22,038 nucleotides of DNA, taken from positions 1-22,038 of the IMG/VR virus record IMGVR_UViG_3300036944_000338, one strand, 5' to 3'. The notes beneath the pieces were generated by a model. It did no database searches. It saw nothing but the letters and a program-made list of their open reading frames with translations, and had not been told where the DNA came from. Position numbers and translations under genes: made by a program. Shown one piece after another: positions 11,778-20,612 of the stretch. The DNA is from a virus. Position 1 is the stretch's first letter; every line of letters starts with the position of its first letter.

Positions 11778-14065
11778 CCAATGTAAATGTGTCATATCCA
11801 GATTTTTCTGCTGGTGAAATTAGCCCAAAAATGTATGGCAGACATGATCTTGCGGCTTTCTATAACGGTGGCCGCAGGGTGCAAAACTTCATTACAGAAG
11901 TTGCTGGCATGGCTAAATATAGAAATGGCTCGGTATATGCCGCAAAAACTAAAGGAAATACAGCTGCATTTTTGTATACATTTAAATTTACTGAAGCTGT
12001 TTCCTTTATATTAGAATTTACAGATTTAAAACTTAGATTCTATCGTAATGAAGGCCGGGTTCATAATACGGCGCAAGCTATAACTGGCGCAACAAAAGCA
12101 AATCCTTGTGTAATTACTTATAGCGGCTCTGATACATTCGCAAATGGCGATCCGATCTATATTGATAGCGTTGTGGGGATGACGGAATTAAATGGAAATG
12201 AATATGTTGTTGCTAACGTAAATACAGGGGCTAACACGTTTGAATTGTCTGGCATTAACAGCACAGCCTACACGACTTATGTATCGGGCGGCACTGTAGA
12301 GGAAATTATAGAAGTTACAACACCTTTTGCGGCAGCTGATTTATTTCAGTTAAAATTTGCACAAGCCGGTACTGTCTTGTACATAGCGCATCCATCTTAC
12401 AACCCGCAGACATTAACTTATACTTCTGCTACTAGCTGGGCTATGGCTAATCATACACCCACAGCGTTAACATTAACGGCTGATAATAGGCCGGGCGCGG
12501 TTGGGTTCTACGAGCAAAGACTTGTTTATGGTGGCTCTAATAATTCACCTAACACATTATGGTTTTCTAAAGATGCTGATTTCGGCAATTTTACAACAGG
12601 TACAGCTGTAAATGATGGAATTGTTTATACTATAGCAGGCGCAGCAAATAAAATATCATGGTTGGTTGGTACTAATAGCTTCCTTGCGATTGGCGGGTTT
12701 GGCGATGTATACCAAGCAACAGGCGGGCAAGATGATGTTATTACGCCTACAAGTATATCAATCAAACCTACAAACTCTTTTGGTGTGGCAAATATAATGC
12801 CAGTATCAAATGGATCGCAGATTTTGTACATGCAGAGTAATAAGCTTATAATGCGCTCTTTTGAATATGATTTACAGACAAATGCTTATAGGCCAGTAGA
12901 TAGAAACACAATCGCTGACCATATTACTTCTTCGGGCATAAACCAAATAACATACCAAGAGGGAAGGCCAAACGTTACATGGGCAGTTAAAAGTAATGGT
13001 GTTTTAGTTGGAATGACAATTGAAGACTCTGAATCAATATCCGGTTGGCACAGACATACAACAGATGGTGAAGTTATTTCAATTGCAACAATGCCGAGAA
13101 GTGGAAATTATAGCCAGCTTTGGCAATGCGTAAAGCGTGATATAAATGGCACAGATAACTATTATATAGAATACACGCCAGACCCGGTTAACTTTGTACG
13201 AAGAGAAGATTATATTACGGATGATGAAGAAACTGATGCAGATATGTATCACAATCTATTATTTGAAAACCAAAAACAATATATTCATTTAGATTCTGCT
13301 ATTTCTTATTATGGCGATGAATTAGGATTAGATGCAAGTGTAACATTAACCCCAGCGGCAGTAACTGGAACTTCTATTAACTTTACAGCAAGTGGGGCAA
13401 TCTTTGATGCTACTATGGTTGGTAGGGAGTTGTGGAGAAAATCAGTTACTGGTGTTGAAACTGGCCGCGCAGAAATTACAGGCTATACGTCAAGTACCGT
13501 TGTTGTTTGTACTATTTTAGAGGATTTTAACTCCACATCCGCTATTCCTGCTGGCGAATGGTTTTTAACTGCCGGCACGTTTGAGAATATATATCATCTA
13601 GAGGGAAAAGAGGTGTCTATTGTAGCGGATGGCGGGCAACATTCAATGGCCACAGTGACAAATGGGGAAATTACACTTGATCGACAAGCTTCCGTTGTGC
13701 ATATAGGATTATCTTATACAGGATTCTTAGAAACAAACGACCTTGAGGGCGGGGGAACTAACGGCGTTTCTCAAACAAAAAGAAAGAATGTATATGCAGT
13801 AGGGTTTAGATTTTTAGATACATTATACGCTAAATATGGTACAAATTATTATAATCTAAACCAGATAGAGATGAGAACGGCAGCTATGCACATGGATAGG
13901 CCACCTCAAATGTTTACCGGAGATATTAAAGAGACATACAGTAATGAAACTATGGATAATAGAGACGGCGGCTGGAGTAGGCAAAAAAGGGTTATAGTGA
14001 GCCAAGATCAGCCGTACCCGTGTAATTTACAATTAATAATCCCTTATGTGAGTGTATCTAATTGA
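11774..14065 (+). CDS. Tail tubular protein B / nozzle (T7 gp12-like) with inserted FCCH-like domain
   Basis: A 763-residue beta-rich nozzle protein; T7 gp12 is 794. The N-terminus has the family signature: PDFSAGEISPKMYGRHDLAAFYNGGRRVQNFI, then GSVYAAKTK (residues 9-60). Between LRFYRNEGRVHNT (87-99) and VEEIIEVTTPFAAADLFQLKFAQ lies an ~77-residue insertion (101-177: ITGATKANPCVITYSG, then SVVGMTELNGNEYVV and TFELSGINSTAYTTYVSGG). It matches a domain annotated in many phage tail proteins as 'ubiquitin-activating enzyme E1 FCCH-like'. A second beta insertion (about 520-605) is present. C-terminal blocks (NNRDGGWSRQKRVIVSQDQPYPCNLQLIIPYV) are typical. It overlaps the following gene by four bases through a TTG start. 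Confidence 0.92.
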   Translation: MTNVNVSYPDFSAGEISPKMYGRHDLAAFYNGGRRVQNFITEVAGMAKYRNGSVYAAKTKGNTAAFLYTFKFTEAVSFILEFTDLKLRFYRNEGRVHNTAQAITGATKANPCVITYSGSDTFANGDPIYIDSVVGMTELNGNEYVVANVNTGANTFELSGINSTAYTTYVSGGTVEEIIEVTTPFAAADLFQLKFAQAGTVLYIAHPSYNPQTLTYTSATSWAMANHTPTALTLTADNRPGAVGFYEQRLVYGGSNNSPNTLWFSKDADFGNFTTGTAVNDGIVYTIAGAANKISWLVGTNSFLAIGGFGDVYQATGGQDDVITPTSISIKPTNSFGVANIMPVSNGSQILYMQSNKLIMRSFEYDLQTNAYRPVDRNTIADHITSSGINQITYQEGRPNVTWAVKSNGVLVGMTIEDSESISGWHRHTTDGEVISIATMPRSGNYSQLWQCVKRDINGTDNYYIEYTPDPVNFVRREDYITDDEETDADMYHNLLFENQKQYIHLDSAISYYGDELGLDASVTLTPAAVTGTSINFTASGAIFDATMVGRELWRKSVTGVETGRAEITGYTSSTVVVCTILEDFNSTSAIPAGEWFLTAGTFENIYHLEGKEVSIVADGGQHSMATVTNGEITLDRQASVVHIGLSYTGFLETNDLEGGGTNGVSQTKRKNVYAVGFRFLDTLYAKYGTNYYNLNQIEMRTAAMHMDRPPQMFTGDIKETYSNETMDNRDGGWSRQKRVIVSQDQPYPCNLQLIIPYVSVSN

Positions 14066-14454
14066 AATATAGATATTATACAGTAGATGATTATGGAACG
14101 CTTAGTAAATGGTGGATAGATTGGGATTGGGCAGTTTTACCACCAGCTTTATTACCTAAGATTGGAATAATTGTTTCTAATGGGGGTGAAGATGTGGCAG
14201 CGGCTTTCCTATATAAAACTGACTCTTGCGTATGTTGGGCGGAAAATTTTATATCAAGTAGAACTTCTAAAAGAGAGAATCGTCAAGGTGCTATCGAGTT
14301 TTTAGTGAAAGTATTATCAGAAGTAGCTAAGGAAAATGGGTTCAGTATCATGATGTCGTCAATTCAACATGAAGGGTTAATCAAGAAATTATTAAATTGT
14401 GGATATAACCCACAATACGAAACCAATATGTCAAATTTAGTAAAGGTATTGTGA
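14062..14454 (+). CDS. GNAT-fold-like protein at the T7 gp13 position
   Basis: A 130-residue protein starting at TTG 14062 in a TTGA overlap with the nozzle gene. The order gp12 > this > gp14-like matches T7 gene 13 (138 residues), an internal virion/assembly protein. The middle and C-terminus (DVAAAFLYKTDSCVCWAENFISS, then GAIEFLVKVLSEVAKENGFSIMMSS and GLIKKLLNCGYN) have the strand-helix-strand plus final 'll...Gf' pattern of GNAT acetyltransferases. The glycine-rich acetyl-CoA loop (R/Q-x-x-G-x-G/A) is absent or degenerate, so it may be a non-catalytic structural version. No ATG is available near the start. Confidence 0.65.
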   Translation: MKYRYYTVDDYGTLSKWWIDWDWAVLPPALLPKIGIIVSNGGEDVAAAFLYKTDSCVCWAENFISSRTSKRENRQGAIEFLVKVLSEVAKENGFSIMMSSIQHEGLIKKLLNCGYNPQYETNMSNLVKVL

Positions 14455-14903
14455 TGGCAGCAACAACGGCATTAATAGCAGCGGCAGCATTGGCGGGGGC
14501 GGGAGCTTCTATTTATGGAGGCATTGAAGGGCAGAAAGCCGGGAAAGAGCAGGCAGCTTTAGCGGAATCTGACGCAGCAGCAGCCGCTAGAGAAACACAG
14601 CGCGTAACTAGTAAAACAGTGGACGCTGAAAAAAAGAATATAGAGAAAACACAAAGGCAGCAGCAAATCGCTTATCTTAAATCTGGCGTTACATTAGAAG
14701 GATCGCCTCTTTTAGTAATGGAAGAAACAAGAAGGCTTGGTGCTGAGAATATAGCGGAGATTGAGGCGGCTGGCAAAGCGCAATCAGAAGCCCAGCTTGC
14801 TGAGGGTAGAAGAACAGCCCAGACAGCTAAGGCAGCGGGCAGGCAGGCAATGTTGCAAGGAATAACAGGAACAGCAAGTTCACTCTCAAGGTTAGTAAAA
14901 TAA
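14454..14903 (+). CDS. Internal virion protein B (T7 gp14-like)
   Basis: An Ala-rich, 149-residue protein with a hydrophobic N-terminal helix (TALIAAAALAGAGASIYGGI, residues 4-23) and a long charged coiled-coil-like remainder, including QQQIAYLKSGVTLEGSPLLVMEE. This 'G...SGV...GSP' element is seen in podoviral gp14-like ejection proteins, which form a pore in the outer membrane during DNA ejection. ATG 14454 is preferred over GTG 14451 because AAAGG (14442-14446) is seven bases upstream and the codon overlaps the previous stop as TGATG. T7 gp14 is 196 residues, so this is a compact version. It overlaps the next gene by one base. Confidence 0.8.
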   Translation: MAATTALIAAAALAGAGASIYGGIEGQKAGKEQAALAESDAAAAARETQRVTSKTVDAEKKNIEKTQRQQQIAYLKSGVTLEGSPLLVMEETRRLGAENIAEIEAAGKAQSEAQLAEGRRTAQTAKAAGRQAMLQGITGTASSLSRLVK

Positions 14904-16585
14904 TGCAGATACCAGGATATAGAGATAGTCTTATATTAGAGCGGGCAACGCCTAACAACGTTAACCTGGGCTTGATTGGCGCGGCTGGTGCGGAAGCAAA
15001 AGCTGCATCACAAGTTTTAGATGTTGGCACGCAAATAGCCCAACGCATGAAAGAGGCCAACGATCTTACAGCGGTAAATGAAGTTATTATCAGGAAGCAA
15101 AAAGAAGATTTAGATTTTCAGACACAATTTCGTAAGCAAAATGAATCTAACCCGATGGGCATGGCTAAAAGAGCTGAGGAAGAATACAAAAAGCGTAATG
15201 AATTATACATGCAGGAATTGCCAAGCGAGGAGGCAAGAACAACTTTTCAACAAACAACTGCTAAGTTGGATCTAAGGAATTATGAAAACGATATAAACTA
15301 CGAGACGAAACGTACCGTAGAAATGTTTAAAAATAAGGCCGATATATCTCAGAAGAATATGGAGTTAATGGCTTATCAGCATGGCATAAAACCAACTGAT
15401 CTGAAAGGCGATATTGATGCTACAATTTATGGTATGAAAGATGTCTTAGCTCCTGATGAGATGGAAAAATATAAATATCAGATGAATGCTGGTGTTGCTG
15501 AAGCGTATGTTCGTGGTGCAATAGAGCGCAATCCTTACGAAGGTAAGAAAGTTGCGGAACAATACGCACCATCTTTAGGTTATGAAAAATTTGCCACTTT
15601 AACAGATAAGGCGGATGCTGGTATAAAACATATAGAAGCACAAGTAGAAACTTTAAGAGTAAAACGCCAAAGGCAAATTTTAGAAGACCCAGCGCAATTG
15701 GCTGTAGATTTGGGGGCTAATTCACCGCAAGAAATTATAGACAAGCAAAGAGAATTAGGCATAAGAGAAGGTAATATTTCTGTTATACCAAAACAACAAG
15801 CGGAGAAATTAGTAAATGACTTTTCCGGCATGACTAGCTCAGATCAATTTATTAGTAGGGTTGAAACTCTTAAGCAGAAAGTGGGTGAAGATAACTTTGA
15901 CACTGCTATGAGCGATTTAGCAAAAGCTAAACTTCCACAGCAAGTTAAATTATTAGCCCTGATGAATCCAACTCAGGATAAGCGTTTAATGGACGCTTCT
16001 TTTGCAATGGCTAAAGATGGGGATATTATTACTAAAAAAGCAACTGCTCAAAAAGATATAACGGTGGCTAAAATAGAAGAATCAGTATCCGATAGGATAA
16101 TTCCTACATTGGATATATTAGCGTCCGAGAATCCTAACGGCGAAGCGGAAACTGCGGGCATGTTGAAAAGTATGTCGTCTATGGCAACTTATTTTGTATC
16201 AAAGGGGTATTCTATAGACGAAGCCTCTGATATGGCTACCACATGGCTTAATAAAAAGTTAGTTGTTGGTGAGGTTAATAATAAAAAGTTTAGAGTGCCT
16301 CCCATAACCACGCCCAATAAAATCGAACCTGCTCTTGAGGAAGCTATATCAACAACAGACTTTAGTAAAATAAAGTTTGAAGATGATTTTAATAGAAGGA
16401 CGGTAAGGCCAGTGCTTCATTCCGATGAGCAAAGATATTATTTATTAAATGATATTGGCCTGCCAGTTGAGGATGATAAGGGCGTTATTTATTTGGATAT
16501 CCAAGATATACTTAAGCAGCGAGAAGTTGGGTTAAAAAAAGTACAGGATAAAGCCGCAATAGATTCTTTTGACATAGGTAATTAA
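14903..16585 (+). CDS. Internal virion protein C (T7 gp15-like)
   Basis: A 560-residue, almost entirely helical, highly charged protein placed between gp14-like and gp16-like genes. In T7, gp15 (747 residues) assembles with gp16 into the periplasmic tunnel for genome ejection; the shorter length here is common among distant podoviruses. The N-terminus (GYRDSLILERATPNNVN) is followed by long heptad-rich stretches and a C-terminal region with YLLNDIGLPVEDDKGVIYLDIQDIL. No enzyme motif is seen. It shares one base with each neighbour (TAATG junctions). The assignment rests mainly on gene order, composition and helical pattern. Confidence 0.78.
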   Translation: MQIPGYRDSLILERATPNNVNLGLIGAAGAEAKAASQVLDVGTQIAQRMKEANDLTAVNEVIIRKQKEDLDFQTQFRKQNESNPMGMAKRAEEEYKKRNELYMQELPSEEARTTFQQTTAKLDLRNYENDINYETKRTVEMFKNKADISQKNMELMAYQHGIKPTDLKGDIDATIYGMKDVLAPDEMEKYKYQMNAGVAEAYVRGAIERNPYEGKKVAEQYAPSLGYEKFATLTDKADAGIKHIEAQVETLRVKRQRQILEDPAQLAVDLGANSPQEIIDKQRELGIREGNISVIPKQQAEKLVNDFSGMTSSDQFISRVETLKQKVGEDNFDTAMSDLAKAKLPQQVKLLALMNPTQDKRLMDASFAMAKDGDIITKKATAQKDITVAKIEESVSDRIIPTLDILASENPNGEAETAGMLKSMSSMATYFVSKGYSIDEASDMATTWLNKKLVVGEVNNKKFRVPPITTPNKIEPALEEAISTTDFSKIKFEDDFNRRTVRPVLHSDEQRYYLLNDIGLPVEDDKGVIYLDIQDILKQREVGLKKVQDKAAIDSFDIGN

Positions 16586-18207
16586 TGAAGTTTTCAACAT
16601 ACTTCGGCACAAAAGAGCCTGTAACATCACCTTTTGCTCGCTCAAGTAATTTGTTCGAGGCTAAACCCACGACTAGCGAAACTATAGGCGCTTATGTTCA
16701 AGAAACGTTTCAGGGTGAAGGTTCTTTCTCGCAAGATATAAGAGCGAAAAACATTCGCGATGACGAAAAAAGAAATGCCCCTATTACACAAGAAGATTGG
16801 AAGGCTAGTGAAAATTATCGCGAGGGCTTAACCTTTCATCCTACTATGACGGAATACTCCGCAAAAACATTAGCAGAAATTAAAGACGATAGGGACAACC
16901 GCCAATTAATCATGGATAAAGCCTCTAAACTACAAACCGTTGCAGGCTTTGGCGTTGGGTTCTTGTCTGGACTGGCAGAGCCTAAAAATCTAGTTTCCGG
17001 TGTTGCTGCGGCGTTAGTAACTGGTGGTGTTGGCGCGGTAGTGCCTTCTATTGGTAGAATGATAGGCGTTAATTCGGTACGTGCAGCAGCTACGAGGGGC
17101 GCGGCGGAAGGTGTTGTCGGCGCGGCAATAACTGAACCATCAAATATAGAATCATCTAAAATAGTCCAAGGTGATTATACTATGGCTGATTCTATGCTTA
17201 ATCTTGCTTTAGGTTCGGTCTTGGGTGCTGGATTAGGTGGTGGTGCAAAAGCTTTAGAATTACGTGCTAGAGGAAAGAAATTAGAGGAAATACAGGCTTC
17301 CCGTGCAGAACGTCCTGTAATGATAAAAGAGTTTGATACCGCTTTATCGCAAGTGGTTCAAGGTGCAGATGTTGATGTTGCGGCAGTAAGACAGCTAGAT
17401 AACGCAGAAGTTAGCGCAAAAGCTAGGCAGGAATTGCCGAGGATAGAGGAAAAAATTGCTGCATTAAGAGAGCAGGAGGGCGTTGCGCCTGATGTGGTTA
17501 TAAAGCCAGTTAGTAACTTAGAATCAATACAAGCGGAATATCCAAGCGTGAAAATGAGCATGTCCGATGGTAAGGCTAATATAACTGTTTCTAAGATTAT
17601 TGTCCCAGAAGAGGCTAGGGGTGGTGGCGTTGGGACAGAAATAATGGGTAAAATAATAGATTATGCCGATGCTAATGATAAACCTATATTCTTAACACCA
17701 TCAACCGATTTTGGCGCGAGTTCAAAGGCAAGATTAACAAAATTCTATAAAAGTTTAGGGTTCGTAGAGAATAAAGGCAAGAATAAAGATTTCACTAGTC
17801 AAGAAACTATGGTGCGTTTACCTAAAAAGCCCAAAGTATCAGAAGATTTACAAAGGTTGGAAAACAAAAGGGCAAAGGCAGAATCAGACGCACGTATACA
17901 AACTAACAACGCCCCAATAAAGAAGTTACAAGACGACCTTGCCAAGCCTGATAACTCGACCGCCTACAACCCTACTGATTCACTGGATATACAGAAATAC
18001 CTTGATGATGCAGGTGACATGGAAGACCAGATAAGAATGGAACAAGAATTTGAAACCATGAAAGAAGAGTTGGCGCAGCTGGAAGAGCAGGGCTTGTTAA
18101 ACGCAGAAGAAATTGCAACACTAGAAAAACTTGCTGATATTGACAAAGAATCTGCTATATTTGATAACGTGCTTTTGAACGCTAAAATCTGTATGACGAG
18201 GGGATAA
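16585..18207 (+). CDS. Ejection protein (gp16-like N-terminal part) with embedded GNAT acetyltransferase-like domain
   Basis: A 540-residue protein with several regions. Residues 1-115 are charged. Residues about 117-222 are hydrophobic, Gly/Ala-rich segments (TVAGFGVGFLSGLAEPKNLVSGVAAALVTG, then SMLNLALGSVLGAGLGGGAK) that could contact membrane. A GNAT-like domain spans about 312-413: strand KANITVSKIIVP, acetyl-CoA loop EARGGGVGTEIMGKII (343-358), and the typical end SSKARLTKFYKSLGF. A coiled-coil C-terminal tail runs ~415-530. Position and membrane-like segments suggest a virion protein injected with DNA, so the GNAT domain could acetylate a host target on entry; that is inference. A single base (TAATG) joins it to the 801-residue gene, and together they are as long as T7 gp16. 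No lytic transglycosylase motif was seen. Confidence 0.78.
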   Translation: MKFSTYFGTKEPVTSPFARSSNLFEAKPTTSETIGAYVQETFQGEGSFSQDIRAKNIRDDEKRNAPITQEDWKASENYREGLTFHPTMTEYSAKTLAEIKDDRDNRQLIMDKASKLQTVAGFGVGFLSGLAEPKNLVSGVAAALVTGGVGAVVPSIGRMIGVNSVRAAATRGAAEGVVGAAITEPSNIESSKIVQGDYTMADSMLNLALGSVLGAGLGGGAKALELRARGKKLEEIQASRAERPVMIKEFDTALSQVVQGADVDVAAVRQLDNAEVSAKARQELPRIEEKIAALREQEGVAPDVVIKPVSNLESIQAEYPSVKMSMSDGKANITVSKIIVPEEARGGGVGTEIMGKIIDYADANDKPIFLTPSTDFGASSKARLTKFYKSLGFVENKGKNKDFTSQETMVRLPKKPKVSEDLQRLENKRAKAESDARIQTNNAPIKKLQDDLAKPDNSTAYNPTDSLDIQKYLDDAGDMEDQIRMEQEFETMKEELAQLEEQGLLNAEEIATLEKLADIDKESAIFDNVLLNAKICMTRG

Positions 18208-20612
18208 TGAGAGATTGCGTACGCAGATTAGTTGAGGCTTCAAAAAACGTGGATGGCGTTGAAACGCTTTCACAAAAGGCAGCTAGTGATTTATTAGATG
18301 AAGTGCGGAAAGCAGCAGAAATTAAGTCAAAAGATGGTTCAGATCTTAATGATAACATTATAGCTGAACTTTCTTCGCAAAAAATACGTGCCAAGATTGA
18401 AGGTGAACTACAGAAGCGCAATGCTGCTATAAATATTTTAAAACAAAAAGAATTAAAAACAAAGATTGATGAGTTTGTTGCTGAAGGTTTGACAATAAGA
18501 AAAGCTATGCAAGCCGTTCTAGTTGGCGTGCAGGGAGTTTATAAGGCTGGTAGATTGTCAGTTGATGCTAAGGTTAAGGCCGTACATAAAAGATATTTAG
18601 GTGGATTCGCTCAAGAATTAGAAGCTAACGATCTACTTGCTATAGTTAATCAAAAAGCATTACAGCCAGAAATTGAAAAAGAACTATACGCACTAGGAAC
18701 TGGAAATGCTGGGGTAACTAAATCCAAAGAAGCTCTACAGATTGCTAAGATTATACATAAATACAATGAAGCGTTAAGATTGCGCCAGAATCGCGCAGGA
18801 GCTTCTATTGATAAATTAGAAAGTTTTACTGCCACACAATCACATGACCGGGTGGAAATGAGGAAGCAAGGTTATACTGCATGGCGTGATAAGATTATAC
18901 CTTTACTAGATAAAGAAAGAACATTCAAAGGCGCGGATGCAGAGGAGTTTCTTAGTAGTGCTTATGAAGTGTTAACTACTGGAATAAGTAGAAAAACAAT
19001 ACAAGACGAAAAATTATTTGAATTCAAAGGCGCGGCGAATCTAGCGAAAAAAGTAAGCCGCGCACGTGTACTGCATTTTAAAGATGCAGAAAGCTCAATC
19101 CAATACCGTAATGAATTTGGCAAGCGTGACTTCATGGAAGGTGTAATGCAAAATATAGAGCATTCATCACGCAATATTGCTCTAATGGAGACGTTTGGCA
19201 CAAATCCTAGAGCCATGTTTGAGAAAGTGTTTGATGACACAAAAAAGAAATATCGTAGTGACGCATCTAAAATAAAAGACGTAATAAACGACAGGGCTAT
19301 CAGAAATTTCTACAACGAAGTTGACGGCTCAACAATGATCCCGGAATCGCCATCAATGGCACAGGTTGGTGCAGTTTTAAGGGCTATACAAACACTTTCT
19401 AAGCTTGGTGGTGTGCTTATATCATCTTTAACCGATATACCAAATAAAGCTGCTGAATTGCAATTTAGGGGTTTTGGTGTTTTAGAGAGTTATGGAATAT
19501 CATTAAGCGACATAAGGGTTAGCGGTTCAGAAAAGAAACAATTAGGTGCTTTACTTGGTGTTGGTATGGATGGCATGGTTGGCTCTATAGCCTCAAGATG
19601 GAGTGCAAGTGACGACCTGCCCGGCTCTATGGCAAGCCTGCAAAGACTATTCTTTAAGTTGAACGGTTTGCAGTGGTGGACTGATGCTCATAAGCGCGGG
19701 ACAGGTATGGCGATGAGCCATAGGCTTGCTACGTTTAAAGATGTGTCGTTTAATAAGTTAGATGCTGATACCAAAAGAAGCTTTGATAATTTTGGCATCA
19801 CCGAAAAAGAATGGGATGTTATACGCAAGACGGCAACCAAGCAAGTAGATGATAGGGAGTATATCACTCCCGACACAATAAGAGATGCGGAAGGTTTAAG
19901 TGAAAAACAAAAAGATATTATAGAAGATAAGCTAAGGGCTTATTTTATAGATATATCAGACGCAGCAACATTAACACCGGACGCAAGAGAAAGGGCGGTA
20001 CTTACGCAAGGTTTAAAGCGGGGTACAGTGGAAGGTGAATTATTCCGTATTTTTACGCAGTTTAAATCTTTTCCGGTTACTATGATTTCTAAAGTATATG
20101 GCAGGGCATTATATGGCAAAGGCAAAGCTGACGTTCCAGCGCTAGTGCAAACAGCAATTATGACAACTTTATTTGGGTATGTCGCAATGTCTGGTAAAGA
20201 TCTGGCAAAAGGTAGAGAGCCGCGCCCGTTAGATAACGTCAATACATGGAAGGCCGCATTTTTACAGGGCGGTGGTGCTGGTATATTAGGAGATTTTGCG
20301 TTAGGTGAGTATAGCCGGTTTGGTAATGATCTAACCACAACCCTTGCAGGCGCTACATTTTCAACGTTAAACGATATAGCAAGATTATATGCAGCTGCAA
20401 AGAATGGAGACGATACAGCGGCAAAAGGATTAAACCTATTACTTAATAATGCGCCTGGAGCTAATCTTATATATTTACGTCCTGCATTAAATTACATGTT
20501 TATTTACCAGCTTCAAGAAGCCCTTAATCCTGGTTATTTGAGAAGAATGGAAAGACGGGTGGAAAAAGAAAATAACCAGAAGTTTTTAATTAAACCATCG
20601 AGCGTGCAATGA
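18207..20612 (+). CDS. Internal virion protein D (gp16-like C-terminal part)
   Basis: An 801-residue protein following the GNAT-bearing ejection protein. Its C-terminal ~250 residues contain FRIFTQFKSFPVTMISKVYGRALYG, AIMTTLFGYVAMSGKDLAKGREPRP and AAFLQGGGAGILGDFAL...SRFGNDLTTTLAGAT, which match (from memory) the conserved end of large podoviral internal core/ejection proteins and related polyvalent phage proteins. The first ~300 residues are helical and charged. The protein probably helps build the trans-envelope channel or motor for DNA entry. Its stop overlaps the tail-fibre start as ATGA. It is separate from its upstream partner only by a TAATG junction, unlike single-chain T7 gp16 (1318 residues). 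Confidence 0.82.
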   Translation: MRDCVRRLVEASKNVDGVETLSQKAASDLLDEVRKAAEIKSKDGSDLNDNIIAELSSQKIRAKIEGELQKRNAAINILKQKELKTKIDEFVAEGLTIRKAMQAVLVGVQGVYKAGRLSVDAKVKAVHKRYLGGFAQELEANDLLAIVNQKALQPEIEKELYALGTGNAGVTKSKEALQIAKIIHKYNEALRLRQNRAGASIDKLESFTATQSHDRVEMRKQGYTAWRDKIIPLLDKERTFKGADAEEFLSSAYEVLTTGISRKTIQDEKLFEFKGAANLAKKVSRARVLHFKDAESSIQYRNEFGKRDFMEGVMQNIEHSSRNIALMETFGTNPRAMFEKVFDDTKKKYRSDASKIKDVINDRAIRNFYNEVDGSTMIPESPSMAQVGAVLRAIQTLSKLGGVLISSLTDIPNKAAELQFRGFGVLESYGISLSDIRVSGSEKKQLGALLGVGMDGMVGSIASRWSASDDLPGSMASLQRLFFKLNGLQWWTDAHKRGTGMAMSHRLATFKDVSFNKLDADTKRSFDNFGITEKEWDVIRKTATKQVDDREYITPDTIRDAEGLSEKQKDIIEDKLRAYFIDISDAATLTPDARERAVLTQGLKRGTVEGELFRIFTQFKSFPVTMISKVYGRALYGKGKADVPALVQTAIMTTLFGYVAMSGKDLAKGREPRPLDNVNTWKAAFLQGGGAGILGDFALGEYSRFGNDLTTTLAGATFSTLNDIARLYAAAKNGDDTAAKGLNLLLNNAPGANLIYLRPALNYMFIYQLQEALNPGYLRRMERRVEKENNQKFLIKPSSVQ

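Noticed and set aside
19940-20338. 132-codon minus-strand frame inside the gp16-like C-terminal gene
   Set aside because: Shadow of a strongly supported + strand gene; no start signal or family match.
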